Source of the DNA: Oscillospiraceae bacterium
GTDB lineage: Bacteria; Bacillota; Clostridia; Oscillospirales; Acutalibacteraceae
Assembly (NCBI GenBank): GCA_015066175.1
Contig: SVOW01000012.1
Location: 1 to 64,000, forward strand
Reading direction: 5' to 3'
Length of the DNA: 64,000 nt
Each line of letters begins with the position of its first letter. Positions within the stretch are counted from its first letter, which is position 1. Below the pieces are notes generated by a model that was given only the letters and a program-made list of their open reading frames with translations, did no database searches and was not told the DNA's origin. The position numbers and the translations under genes are program-made. This document shows, in pieces, positions 26,422 to 34,873 of the stretch.

Positions 26422-27774
26422 TTATCTCATTAATACAAATTGTGCTATTGCAAAATAAATTGAAAGCGTTGCCGCGTCAACAATTGTTGACAGAAGCGGT
26501 CCTGCCATAAGCGCCGGGTCAAGTTTGACAAGACGTGCAAGAATAGGCAATGTACAGCCGATTATATTTGCAATTATAACTGTGGCAAACATTGCTGCAC
26601 TTACGATTAAATACTGCGGAATATCTCCCCCGCCCACAATCAGAAGCCTTAAGAAATTAAGCACTGCAAGGACAGTTGCACAACAGAATGCCACTCGCAA
26701 TTCCTTGAAAACAACCCTGAAATAATCGCGGATTTTAATTTCGCCAAGTGCAAGACCACGGATTATAAGCGTGGAAACCTGGCTGCCTGCATTACCACCT
26801 GTGCCCATAAGCATAGGCATTGCTGAAATAAGAAAGGCAAAATCTGCAAGAAGTGCCTGCTTCCGGCTGATAATCTGCCCTGTAAGTGTGGCGGAAACCA
26901 TAAGTATAACAAGCCAGATGATTCTGTTTTTTGACATTCTGAAAACGCCTGTTTTCAGGTAAGTATCATCAGAAGGATTAAGAAGAGCCATCTTTTCAAA
27001 GTCTTCTGTGTTTTCTTCTTCGATAATATCAACGATATCGTCGATGGTGATAATTCCCACAAGGCGGTTTTCTTTATCTGTTACAGGCACACTCAACAAG
27101 TCGTATTTTCTTGCAAGGTCTGCAACCGCTTCCTGGTCATCAGATGTTTTAACTGAAATTATCTGTTTTTCATCATCCATAATTTCAGAAAGCAGAGTTT
27201 TCGGCTCGCACAGAAGCAAATCTTTCAAATCAAGTATACCCACAAGGTGGCGTTTATCGTCTATGCAATAGCAAGTGTATATTGTTTCTTTGTCAACACC
27301 TGTTTTTCTTATCTGTTCAATTGCCTGCTCGGCATTGAGATAAGTGTGAAGTTGCACCATTTCCGTTGTCATTATGCTGCCTGCAGTATCTTCTGCATAA
27401 TTAAGGAAACGGTTGATTGTTTCACGTGTTTTAGCATCGGTTGCCTTTAAAACGCGTGTTACAACGTTTGCAGGCACATCTTCAAGGAAGTCAACTGTAT
27501 CGTCAATATACATATCTTCAACAAGTCTGTGAAGCTCGCTGTCTGTAATTGAACGCACAATATGCTCCTGAGAGTCTGTATCCATATAAGAAAAAACTTC
27601 CGCTGACACATCTTTCGGCAGAATACGGAATGTGGCAACAAGAAACTTATCGTCAATTCCGTCAAGAAAGTCTGCAATGTCAACAGAATTCATTTCTTTA
27701 AGCACCGCGTGGAGGACATTGAATCTGTTGTTTTCAAGCAAGTCCTGCAACGCTTCAAAATCTTTTTCTTCCAT
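26422..27774 (-). CDS. mgtE: Magnesium transporter MgtE
   Basis: A 450-residue protein with the full MgtE layout: an N-terminal helical (superhelical) domain (1-125), a CBS pair (about 130-255; TTEMVQLHTYLNAEQAIEQI and SVPVTDKENRLVGIITIDD), a connecting helix, and a five-helix membrane domain with GTGGNAGSQVSTLIIRGLA. MgtE is a Mg2+-gated Mg2+ channel; the cytoplasmic domains sense Mg2+ and close the pore. The ATG at 27774 has ribosome site AAGAGG, which lies in the 3' arm of a leader hairpin (27780-27797). Upstream is a translated leader, so expression is probably controlled at translation. Confidence 0.96.
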   Translation of the reverse strand: MEEKDFEALQDLLENNRFNVLHAVLKEMNSVDIADFLDGIDDKFLVATFRILPKDVSAEVFSYMDTDSQEHIVRSITDSELHRLVEDMYIDDTVDFLEDVPANVVTRVLKATDAKTRETINRFLNYAEDTAGSIMTTEMVQLHTYLNAEQAIEQIRKTGVDKETIYTCYCIDDKRHLVGILDLKDLLLCEPKTLLSEIMDDEKQIISVKTSDDQEAVADLARKYDLLSVPVTDKENRLVGIITIDDIVDIIEEENTEDFEKMALLNPSDDTYLKTGVFRMSKNRIIWLVILMVSATLTGQIISRKQALLADFAFLISAMPMLMGTGGNAGSQVSTLIIRGLALGEIKIRDYFRVVFKELRVAFCCATVLAVLNFLRLLIVGGGDIPQYLIVSAAMFATVIIANIIGCTLPILARLVKLDPALMAGPLLSTIVDAATLSIYFAIAQFVLMR

Positions 27775-27779
27775 AATTA

Positions 27780-27830
27780 CCTCTTTTCTGCAAGAGGAAT
27801 TATTGTCAGATATAAATCAGTTATCCGACA
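27780..27830 (-). promoter_or_regulatory. mgtE leader hairpins, one hiding the ribosome site
   Basis: The minus-strand transcript can form a hairpin TGTCGGATA/TATCTGACA (27804-27830, one G-T pair), then a second hairpin CCTCTT/AAGAGG (27780-27797). The 3' arm of the second is the ribosome site of mgtE. The leader-peptide stop codon (27817-27819) falls in the loop of the first hairpin, so a ribosome completing the peptide would disturb it. A ninefold pairing is also possible between 27892-27900 (just before the leader start codon) and 27839-27847. These are features of a ribosome-controlled attenuator. Confidence 0.65.
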
Positions 27831-27891
27831 TAAAAGAAGCACTCCTCCTGCTATTAAATTTCACCTTTAAACAACACCCTTCAGGTTCCAT
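27817..27891 (-). CDS. mgtE leader peptide, 24 residues, MgtL-like
   Basis: A short ORF starting MEPEGCCLKVKF and ending in SDN, between the mgtE promoter and mgtE. The ribosome site AAAGGAGG lies about eight bases before the ATG. The acidic/proline N-terminus MEPEG resembles the E. coli MgtL leader, which begins MEPDPTP and destabilises translating ribosomes at low Mg2+, thereby switching mgtA on (established knowledge). Here it precedes a different Mg2+ transporter in a Firmicute. The resemblance is short and could be convergent. Ribosome site, position and folds support a real leader; the Mg2+ response is inference. Confidence 0.6.
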   Translation of the reverse strand: MEPEGCCLKVKFNSRRSASFMSDN

Positions 27892-27919
27892 GAGGAGCAC
27901 CTCCTTTTTTTCGTATTCA

Positions 27920-27949
27920 AGTATATTTTACGCCCCAAAATGCCTTCAA
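27920..27949 (-). promoter_or_regulatory. Sigma-A promoter of the mgtE leader
   Basis: Minus strand: -35 TTGAAG (27944-27949), 18-base spacer, -10 TATACT (27920-27925). This gives a leader of about 140 bases before mgtE. No M-box riboswitch signature fits in that space. Confidence 0.6.
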
Positions 27950-27993
27950 TTGTGAATTTTTTGTGAACATTTTCGTTTTTTTCAAAATTTTAC

Positions 27994-28033
27994 ACCGATT
28001 TCGGTTGAAAAAACGGACTGTACCCACTATATA
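27994..28033 (+). promoter_or_regulatory. Promoter and possible operator of the phage head cassette
   Basis: -35 TTGAAA (28005-28010), 17-base spacer, -10 TATATA (28028-28033), about 50 bases before the first head gene. A palindrome ACCGATTTCGGT (27994-28005) abuts the -35 and could be an operator. It is divergent from the mgtE promoter. Confidence 0.55.
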
Positions 28034-28081
28034 TGGGAGGACAAATTTTTAAAAGCAAAAAATTCAGGAAAGGAAGACAAA

Positions 28082-28561
28082 ATGAAAACGAAAAAACTCA
28101 CAAAAAAAGAACAACTTTTCTGCCACAGTTTCGCATTATGTGCCAATGCACGTGAAGCCGCATCAAAAAGCGGATATGCAAGCCCCGAAAAAGCGGGGAT
28201 GAAGCTGATGGCAAGAAAAGAAATACGTGACGAAATTACACGTCTGCGTTCTTACAAAACAGGAAATGAAGAAATCATCTGCGGATTGAAAAGACTTGCT
28301 TTCGGCTCGGTTGCCGATTGTCTGAAACTGATTCTTTCTGACGCACAGGAAGATTTCGATGCTGAAAAAATGGATTTTTTCAACATTTCAGAAATCAAAA
28401 GGCCTAAAGGCGGCGGACTTGAAATCAAATTTTTTGACAGATTGAAAGCACTTGAAAAACTGTCTGCAATCTGCGAAAACAGCGATGAAGAAAGCTCAAT
28501 GCCCTTTTACGAAGCCATAAGAAAATCTGCAAAAGCGTTGGAAGGGAAACACCATGAGTAA
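28082..28561 (+). CDS. Phage terminase small subunit
   Basis: A 159-residue protein whose N-terminal 60 residues carry a helix-turn-helix typical of small terminases (FCHSFALCANAREAASKSGY, ARKEIRDEITRLR). TerS recognises DNA for packaging and recruits the large subunit. First gene of the head cassette; an AGGAAAGGAAG site precedes the ATG. Its stop overlaps the TerL start by eight bases, so translation is coupled. Confidence 0.88.
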   Translation: MKTKKLTKKEQLFCHSFALCANAREAASKSGYASPEKAGMKLMARKEIRDEITRLRSYKTGNEEIICGLKRLAFGSVADCLKLILSDAQEDFDAEKMDFFNISEIKRPKGGGLEIKFFDRLKALEKLSAICENSDEESSMPFYEAIRKSAKALEGKHHE

Positions 28562-29813
28562 GCTGAAATTTTCTCCTTTCTCTCAAAAACAGCTTACGGT
28601 GCTTTCCTGGTGGCATCCCGATTCTTCTTACAGCACTTTTGATGCGCTTATCTGCGACGGTGCAGTAAGAAGCGGCAAAACACTCTGTATGTCAATTTCT
28701 TTTGTTGCATGGTCTTTTTTTGCATTCAGCGAAACAAGCTTTGCAATATGCGGAAAAACTGTTGCCTCAATAAGAAGAAATATTGTAACGCCGATCATTC
28801 CGATTTTAAGGCAACTGGGTTTCAGCTGTGAAGAAAAACTTTCCCGCAACGAAATCACAATTACATACGGAAAACGTACAAACAGATTTTTCCTTTTCGG
28901 CGGTAAAGACGAAGCTTCTGCTTCACTGATTCAGGGTATGACTTTAGGCGGTGTGCTTTTTGACGAAGTGGCACTTATGCCACGCTCCTTTGTTGAGCAG
29001 GCTCTTGCACGTTGTTCACTTGAGGGTGCAAAATTCTGGTTTAACTGCAACCCTGAAAACCCACAGCACTGGTTTAAAAAAGAGTGGATTGAAAAAGCCC
29101 ATTCCAAAAATGCCCTGCATCTGCATTTTCTTATGCAGGACAATCCTTCCCTTTCTAAAAAGGTTATTGAAAGATACAATTCACTTTATTCAGGTGCTTT
29201 CTACGAAAGGTTTGTGGAAGGAAAATGGGTTGCTGCAGAAGGTGTTGTTTACCCACAATTCAGCGAAAAAGAGCATGTAGTCACACCACCTGACGAGCCA
29301 TATGACAAATATTACATTTCCTGCGATTACGGCACAGTCAACCCTGCATCTTTCGGGCTGTGGGGAAAGAAAGAAAGCAAATGGTACCGCATTGATGAAT
29401 ACTACCATGATTCACGCCGTGAAGGTTTTCAGAAAACCGACGAAGAACACTACAAATCTCTGGAAGAACTTGCCTCAGGCAGAGAAATTGAAGGTGTTGT
29501 TGTTGATCCATCAGCGGCAAGTTTCATTCAATGTATTCACCGACACGGGAAATACAAAGCAATGCCAGCAAAAAACCAGGTAATTGACGGAATACGCCTT
29601 GTTTCTGACTGTCTGCAAAACAAAAAGATTCTGTTTTCACACAAATGTAAAGATTCAATACGTGAGTTTTCACTTTACAGATGGGATTCAAACGCATCCA
29701 AAGATTCTGTAAGAAAAGAAAACGACCACGCAATGGATGATATACGTTACTTTGTTTCCACCGTTCTTGATAACACACACAATGAATTTTTTGTCCTCTC
29801 AACTGAAAGATAA
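28554..29813 (+). CDS. Phage terminase large subunit
   Basis: A 419-residue packaging motor of the PBSX/Terminase-3 type. The ATPase shows Walker A GAVRSGKT (about 39-46) and Walker B GVLFDEVALMP. The nuclease domain has acidic positions in ISCDYGTVNP, GVVVDPSAASF and HAMDDIRYF. All key residues appear intact, with no frameshift, so the motor could be functional. Codon use looks like the host's. Confidence 0.93.
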   Translation: MSKLKFSPFSQKQLTVLSWWHPDSSYSTFDALICDGAVRSGKTLCMSISFVAWSFFAFSETSFAICGKTVASIRRNIVTPIIPILRQLGFSCEEKLSRNEITITYGKRTNRFFLFGGKDEASASLIQGMTLGGVLFDEVALMPRSFVEQALARCSLEGAKFWFNCNPENPQHWFKKEWIEKAHSKNALHLHFLMQDNPSLSKKVIERYNSLYSGAFYERFVEGKWVAAEGVVYPQFSEKEHVVTPPDEPYDKYYISCDYGTVNPASFGLWGKKESKWYRIDEYYHDSRREGFQKTDEEHYKSLEELASGREIEGVVVDPSAASFIQCIHRHGKYKAMPAKNQVIDGIRLVSDCLQNKKILFSHKCKDSIREFSLYRWDSNASKDSVRKENDHAMDDIRYFVSTVLDNTHNEFFVLSTER

Positions 29814-29844
29814 GTTGGCAACACCCAATTAAAGGAGGAAAATT

Positions 29845-31002
29845 TTGGGCATTAAAGATTTTTTTACTAAAAAACGCTCCGATTCTCCCGTAGCAGCAGT
29901 GCAGACATCTGCAGGCCGCAGTTTTATGAGCAGTTTTGAAACTTTTTCGCCTGTGTCTTCTGCTCAGATGAGGCTTTATCGTGATCTGAGAAACGCAGTG
30001 CCGATTATTGATGCTGCCATTGACAAGTTAGTACGCCTTGTTTGCTCTTTCACAATCACCTGCGATGATAAAAGTGCAGAAAAAGAAATGCAGAATTTTT
30101 TAAGCAAAGTGCCTGTAGGCGGCAACACAAGAGGTCTTGAATCGTTCATCTCCATTTATTTTGATGAACTTCTCACCTGTGGCACAGCTGTAGGCGAAAT
30201 TATCCCCACTGTGTCAGGCTCTTTCGGTGCTCTTTACAACACATGCCTTGATGATATCCAGCTGAAAAGAAACGAAAACGGTTTTGATGTTGATATCTGC
30301 CTTTGCAGTGTAGGCGAAGCAAAACCTTCAAGGCCTGAACTGCTGATGATGTCTGTGCTTAACCCCACACCGGGGCATCTTGAAGGCAATTCTCTGCTTA
30401 AAGGACTTCCTTTTGTAAGTTCAATTCTGATGAAAATCTACAACACTATCGGCACTAATTTTGAACGAGTGGGAAATGTAAGATACGCTGTAACCTACAA
30501 ACCGCAGAATGATGCACTGGATAAGGCCTACGCAAAAGAAAGAGCCTTGCAGATTGCTTCCGAATGGAGCAAAGCCATGAATTCTTCAGGCTCTGTGCAC
30601 GATTTTGTGGCTGTTGGCGATGTGCAGATAAAAGCAATCGGCGCTGACAATCAGATTCTTGACTGCGAAGTGCCGGTCAGACAGATGCTTGAACAGATTG
30701 TTTCAAAGACAGGCTTACCTCCCTTTATGCTTGGTCTTACATGGTCTTCAACTGAAAGAATGTCGGCTCAGCAGGCAGATATTCTCACAAGCGAGCTTGA
30801 ACATTACAGAAAGATTCTTGAGCCTGTGCTTCTTAAAATAGGCAACACCTATCTTCGTATGAACGGCTACACAAGCGAAGCTCAGGTTGAATGGAAAGAC
30901 ATCTGCCTGCAGGATGCTGTTGAAACAGCAAAAGCAAGGCTTTACAATGCACAAGCAGAAAAAACAGAAAAGGAGGAGTCACTTAATGAAAAAAAACTTT
31001 GA
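29845..31002 (+). CDS. Phage portal protein
   Basis: A 385-residue portal with features of the SPP1/HK97-type portals: LRNAVPIIDAAIDKLVRLVC near the N-terminus, VLNPTPGHLEGNSLLKGLPF in the middle, and TGLPPFMLGLTWSSTERMSA before a C-terminal charged helix. The start is TTG at 29845, chosen for its AAAGGAGG site. The portal forms the ring at one capsid vertex through which DNA is packaged. It overlaps the next gene by 17 bases. Confidence 0.92.
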   Translation: MGIKDFFTKKRSDSPVAAVQTSAGRSFMSSFETFSPVSSAQMRLYRDLRNAVPIIDAAIDKLVRLVCSFTITCDDKSAEKEMQNFLSKVPVGGNTRGLESFISIYFDELLTCGTAVGEIIPTVSGSFGALYNTCLDDIQLKRNENGFDVDICLCSVGEAKPSRPELLMMSVLNPTPGHLEGNSLLKGLPFVSSILMKIYNTIGTNFERVGNVRYAVTYKPQNDALDKAYAKERALQIASEWSKAMNSSGSVHDFVAVGDVQIKAIGADNQILDCEVPVRQMLEQIVSKTGLPPFMLGLTWSSTERMSAQQADILTSELEHYRKILEPVLLKIGNTYLRMNGYTSEAQVEWKDICLQDAVETAKARLYNAQAEKTEKEESLNEKKL

Positions 31003-31840
31003 TAACGCAATTTCACTTTGTTCTGTTACGGAAGAAGAACTTGCACTCATCAATAAATATTCTCTGACAGAACTTAAAGCAGATGATATTTTCGCCTTCA
31101 ACGTGGTACTGTGCGACAATGAAATAGACAGAGACCTTGAATGTTTTGATATGCAGTCACTTAAAACTTTATCAGAACTTTACATCGGTAAAACAGGCAT
31201 TCTCAACCACGAAATGAAAGCAGAAAATCAGATTGCGAGAATTTACCACACTGAAATTGAAGTAATCGAAACACAGAAAACTTCCGCAGGCGAAACTTAT
31301 GCACGCCTTAAAGCACGGGCATATATGCTTAAAAACCAGAAGAATATGCCGTTGATTGACGAAATCTGCGCAGGCATAAAAAAAGAAGTGAGCATCAACT
31401 GTGCCGTAAGCGAAATCGTGTGCAGCGTGTGCGGAAAGAATATGAAAAAAGAAAGATGTGACCACAGAAAAGGTAAAAACTGTTACCACATCTTAAAAAA
31501 TCCTACTGATGCATATGAATGGTCTTTTGTGGCTGTGCCTGCACAGAAAAACGCAGGTACAGTGAAAAAATTCAGCAAAGAAAACGCAAGTGCAGAAATT
31601 GAAAATCTTACTTTAATTGCAGAGAAATATAAAAATTTTCTCAGGCAGGAAATTGTGAAGCTTTCTGCAGCCATTTCACCCCAGTTGAGCGTAAAGAGCA
31701 TTGAAAACATCTGTTCTTCACTTGATATTGATGCTCTCGAAAACTTAAGAAAAGACTATCTTCAGGCTGAAAAATCAACCTTCAGACCTCAGCTTTCAAT
31801 CAAGGAAAATGAAAGCTCAATCGACGGATTCAAGATTTAA
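30986..31840 (+). CDS. Putative phage prohead protease or scaffold-processing protein
   Basis: A protein of about 284 residues between portal and decoration protein, the position of the prohead protease. Residues about 35-190 include FNVVLCDNEIDRDLECFD, GILNHEMKAENQIARI and EWSFVAVPAQKNAGTVKKF, the layout of XkdF-like maturation proteins. A C-x2-C...C...C cluster (CSVCGKNMKKERCDH) suggests zinc binding. The C-terminal 90 residues are helical and may act as scaffold. The ATG at 30986 has AGGAGGAG. Protease activity is inferred from position and similarity. Confidence 0.7.
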   Translation: MKKNFDNAISLCSVTEEELALINKYSLTELKADDIFAFNVVLCDNEIDRDLECFDMQSLKTLSELYIGKTGILNHEMKAENQIARIYHTEIEVIETQKTSAGETYARLKARAYMLKNQKNMPLIDEICAGIKKEVSINCAVSEIVCSVCGKNMKKERCDHRKGKNCYHILKNPTDAYEWSFVAVPAQKNAGTVKKFSKENASAEIENLTLIAEKYKNFLRQEIVKLSAAISPQLSVKSIENICSSLDIDALENLRKDYLQAEKSTFRPQLSIKENESSIDGFKI

Positions 31841-31858
31841 AAAGAAAGGAAATTTGAA

Positions 31859-32200
31859 ATGAAAGTATCATTTAACGGTTTTAACGACAAGGCTCTCACA
31901 TTTATGTGCGGAGAAGAAATTACTAAAGGCTACCCTGTGAAAATCTCATCAAAGCATACTGTTGCAATGTCAAATGCTGATGAGGAATTTATCGGAATCT
32001 GCCTTGAATCAGACAACGAAAATGCAGTTGTGCAGGTGTCAGGTTATGTGAAGATGAATTATTCCGACACAGTCCCCTCTCTCGGCAGAAACTTTTTCAT
32101 CTGCGCTGCAGACGGCACTGTGAAAGAAAGCACTGACGGCACACCTGTTATTGTGCTCGGTGTAGACAGCACAGACACAACTGTTGAATTTTTGTTTTAA
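31859..32200 (+). CDS. Capsid decoration-type protein
   Basis: A 113-residue beta-rich protein (KVSFNGFNDKALTFMCGEEI, VQVSGYVKMNYSD, VIVLGVDSTD) just before the major capsid gene. This matches the small head decoration proteins (DUF2190-like) that clamp the capsid lattice. The assignment rests on position and fold pattern. The AAAGGAAA site is close to the ATG. Confidence 0.65.
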   Translation: MKVSFNGFNDKALTFMCGEEITKGYPVKISSKHTVAMSNADEEFIGICLESDNENAVVQVSGYVKMNYSDTVPSLGRNFFICAADGTVKESTDGTPVIVLGVDSTDTTVEFLF

Positions 32201-32220
32201 TTAGGAAAGGAGATTTTACT

Positions 32221-33228
32221 ATGGCAACATTTGACACTTTAAGACTTGAAAAAGGACTTTACAACACTTCATCATCTTTTTCTGCTGAACTTGAAAAACT
32301 TGACCCCTCTGAAAACTACAAAGGCACTCAGCTTGAGGGTCTTGACGCTTTCCAGCGACAGCTCAAACGCTTTGACATCAAAGTAAGCGGTCCTAAAAGC
32401 GACACTATTGAAAAGTTTTTCAGAACCTCTGATTCATCTGCACTTTTCCCTGAATATGTATCACGTGCAGTAAGACAGGGCATGCAGGAGGCTGATGTCC
32501 TCCCCCGCATTATCGCTTCAACAACAAATATCAATTCTCTTGACTATCGTGCAATCACATCTTCTCTTTCTGACGAAGACAAAGAACTTGTGCGTGTAGG
32601 CGAAGGTGCTTACATTCCTGAAACAACAATCAAAACTCAGGACAACCTTGTTACACTCAGAAAACGCGGCAGAATGCTTGTGGCTTCTTATGAAGCAATC
32701 AGATTTCAGCACTTTGATGTTTTCACAGTTACTCTCAAGCAGATTGGTGCTTACATTGCACGTGCACAGCTTAAAGATGCTGTTGCAACTCTTATCGGCG
32801 GCGACGGCAACGACAACGCTGCAGAAGTATTCTCAGTTGAAGAAGCAGGCGAACTTACTTACGGCGATATGGTTGATTTCTGGAATAAATTCTCTCCCTA
32901 TGAAATGAACACAATTATTGCAAGTGCAGACGTTACTGCAAAAATGCTTAAACTTCCCGAATTCAGGGATTCTGCAGCGTCACTTGATTTCCATGCAAGC
33001 GGCAGAATGATTACACCTGTTGGTGCTGACCTTATCAAATCAAATGCAGTTGAATCAGGCAAACTTATCGGCCTTGACAAAACATGCGCCCTTGAAATGG
33101 TAACAGCAGGCGAAGTTCTCACAGAATACGACAAGCTTATCGACAGACAGCTTGAACGTGCGGCAATCACTTCTATTGCAGGTTTCTCAAAAATCTTCAC
33201 AGACGCTTCTAAAGTGCTTGAAGTTTAA
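32221..33228 (+). CDS. Phage major capsid protein
   Basis: A 335-residue HK97-fold-like coat protein. The N-terminal arm is followed by ALFPEYVSRAVRQGM, IASTTNINSLDYRAI, TLRKRGRMLVASYEAIRFQ and ARAQLKDAVATLIGGDGNDN, typical of capsid proteins of temperate Firmicute phages. It has no large separate scaffold segment; the preceding protease-like gene may supply that. Strong AAAGGAG site. The reading frame is intact. Confidence 0.9.
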   Translation: MATFDTLRLEKGLYNTSSSFSAELEKLDPSENYKGTQLEGLDAFQRQLKRFDIKVSGPKSDTIEKFFRTSDSSALFPEYVSRAVRQGMQEADVLPRIIASTTNINSLDYRAITSSLSDEDKELVRVGEGAYIPETTIKTQDNLVTLRKRGRMLVASYEAIRFQHFDVFTVTLKQIGAYIARAQLKDAVATLIGGDGNDNAAEVFSVEEAGELTYGDMVDFWNKFSPYEMNTIIASADVTAKMLKLPEFRDSAASLDFHASGRMITPVGADLIKSNAVESGKLIGLDKTCALEMVTAGEVLTEYDKLIDRQLERAAITSIAGFSKIFTDASKVLEV

Positions 33229-33242
33229 TTAAGGAGAAACTT

Positions 33243-33605
33243 ATGACAAGTCAATGGAAAGTACTTGCAAGGTTTAAGCAATTATCTCCCATAGACGACG
33301 CGGAGGCAGAAAAAATTCTGCCTCTGTGTGTGGTGAATCTTGAACGTGTTATTGCTCAGTTGAGAGAAGATGCAGATAAAAACGATGTCAGAATAACTGA
33401 AGCGGCTGCCGCATTGACTTATTATGACTACGTTTTAAGAACTTCTGCTCAGGCAGATGCTGTCACAAGCTTCAAAGCCGGTGACATCACAGTAAGCAAA
33501 ACTGCATCGTCTTTATCTGACGCTGCACAAAAAATCAAAACAGATGCATTGCTTGAACTTGCACCTTTAATGAAAGATACACGATTTCTTTTTATAAACA
33601 TATAG
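33243..33605 (+). CDS. Phage head-tail connector-like protein
   Basis: A 120-residue, largely helical protein immediately after the capsid gene (MTSQWKVLARFKQL, ITEAAAALTYYDYVLRT). Position, size and helix pattern fit the gp6/gp15-type connector that docks on the portal ring. No catalytic motif. The assignment is by context. Confidence 0.6.
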   Translation: MTSQWKVLARFKQLSPIDDAEAEKILPLCVVNLERVIAQLREDADKNDVRITEAAAALTYYDYVLRTSAQADAVTSFKAGDITVSKTASSLSDAAQKIKTDALLELAPLMKDTRFLFINI

Positions 33606-33615
33606 GAGATTTCTG

Positions 33616-33951
33616 ATGACACTTGACAATTTATTTTCTACATACGGCAGAGAAGCACAGATGCATAACGAAAACGGCTGGAGCAGCGGAATTTACCATT
33701 GCTTTATCCAGCCGTTGAGATATAAAAATAAGATGTATCTTGACGGAATCAACACACCTATCGGTTACAACAGTCAGGGACATTACCTTTATATCGGCCC
33801 TGCAAACCATGACCTGACGGGAATCACAGACTCAAGCACATGGATTTCTTCAGATGGTGTAAAGTATAAAGTTGACAGAAGTGAAAAAGTTTATTTCGGC
33901 AACAAAGTGCTCTACATCTGGGCAATTATCAAAACTATCGTAGAAGTTTAA
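33616..33951 (+). CDS. Phage head-closure/stopper-like protein
   Basis: A 111-residue protein predicted mainly beta (SGIYHCFIQPLRYKNKMYLD, HYLYIGPANHDLT, KVDRSEKVYFGNKVLYIW), in the usual place of the head-closure or minor tail protein. An AGGAG site precedes the ATG. Function inferred from gene order. Confidence 0.55.
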   Translation: MTLDNLFSTYGREAQMHNENGWSSGIYHCFIQPLRYKNKMYLDGINTPIGYNSQGHYLYIGPANHDLTGITDSSTWISSDGVKYKVDRSEKVYFGNKVLYIWAIIKTIVEV

Positions 33952-33963
33952 GGAGGTTTTATT

Positions 33964-34812
33964 CTGAGCAGTACAATAAGCGGAATGCCCCAATCTATAG
34001 TCAATTGGCTGAAAAAAATTCCTGACCTTAAATATATCACTTTTATGACGGAATATCCGCCTCAGGCAAAAGCAGTGCCACTGAGAAATTCAATTGTTTC
34101 CGTAGGTCTTGCAGAGGTGAAAATAACAGACCTTTTCAGAGAAAATGAAGATGGTGAGCTTGTGCGTGATGAATATTGCAGGCAGGCTGATATCCACATT
34201 GTGCTTGGCATTCACGTGCCTGACGCTCTCGGCGGCAGCACCTGCCATGAGGTTTTTTCAACAATTGTGGATTACCTTACATTTTCTTCAGACCTGAATA
34301 TTATTTCTTCCACCTGCGAGCACGTAACATCAGACAGAAACACAGAATCGCTCGTTATGAATGCCGACATTCACATCGGTGCAGAATTCTGCCCTGCTGA
34401 TGAAACAGGGCTTAATTTTCAATCTTTTGCAAGCAAAATTTTTTTCTGCAAACATCATATGGACGGTATGTCTTTACATATTTCAGACGATGAAAGAGAA
34501 TCCTGGAATTCGCCTTGTGTAATCGGCTCATACATCGGAAGCGGTCTTGCGACAAGAAGCATAAATCTTGGTTTTGAGCCAAAATTTGTTTTCGCCTTTG
34601 CGCTGGGTTACTCCCCTTTCGGCGTTGATTTTGAAAAACAGGAAGGACAGATTTATTTCGGTTATTCAGTTTCTGATTTACACGGTTCAACCTGCGTGGA
34701 ATGTACTTCAAACGGATTCAGAGTGCACAACGGCTCATCTTATGAGGTAGATAATGTTACGCCTATTCTCAACGAAATAGGATATACTTATTTTTATTTT
34801 GCAGTTAAATAA
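33964..34812 (+). CDS. Tail-completion/fibre-like protein with probable CTG start
   Basis: About 282 residues. The first part (to about 150) resembles tail-completion proteins by position. The last 100 residues (LATRSINLGFEPKFVFAFAL, SNGFRVHNGSS, GYTYFYFAVK) match the C-terminal beta domain often found on phage receptor-binding proteins. The first ATG (33985) is 28 bases from the strong AGGAGG site (33951-33956), whereas an in-frame CTG at 33964 is seven bases away, so initiation at CTG is likely. It is the last gene of the cassette; no tail genes follow. Confidence 0.6.
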   Translation: MSSTISGMPQSIVNWLKKIPDLKYITFMTEYPPQAKAVPLRNSIVSVGLAEVKITDLFRENEDGELVRDEYCRQADIHIVLGIHVPDALGGSTCHEVFSTIVDYLTFSSDLNIISSTCEHVTSDRNTESLVMNADIHIGAEFCPADETGLNFQSFASKIFFCKHHMDGMSLHISDDERESWNSPCVIGSYIGSGLATRSINLGFEPKFVFAFALGYSPFGVDFEKQEGQIYFGYSVSDLHGSTCVECTSNGFRVHNGSSYEVDNVTPILNEIGYTYFYFAVK

Positions 34813-34828
34813 AACTTAAAAAAGCAAA

Positions 34829-34858
34829 AACCGGACTACCCTTGCAGGTAATCCGGTT
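34829..34858. terminator. Terminator between head cassette and ferredoxin
   Basis: A 12-bp stem (AACCGGACTACC with GGTAATCCGGTT, one mismatch or G-T pair) with a six-base loop. A-rich and T-rich flanks on both sides let it serve both convergent transcripts. Confidence 0.8.
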
Positions 34859-34873
34859 CTTTTTCACTTATAA

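Noticed and set aside
27775-27950. M-box (ykoK) magnesium riboswitch upstream of mgtE
   Set aside because: The leader is too short and lacks the conserved M-box core; instead it contains a translated ORF and simple hairpins.
28082-34812. Head cassette and 52-64 kb tail module as one split prophage
   Set aside because: They run in opposite directions, are separated by about 17 kb of housekeeping genes, and the tail module has its own tRNA edge. Two separate elements are simpler, though an old inversion cannot be excluded.
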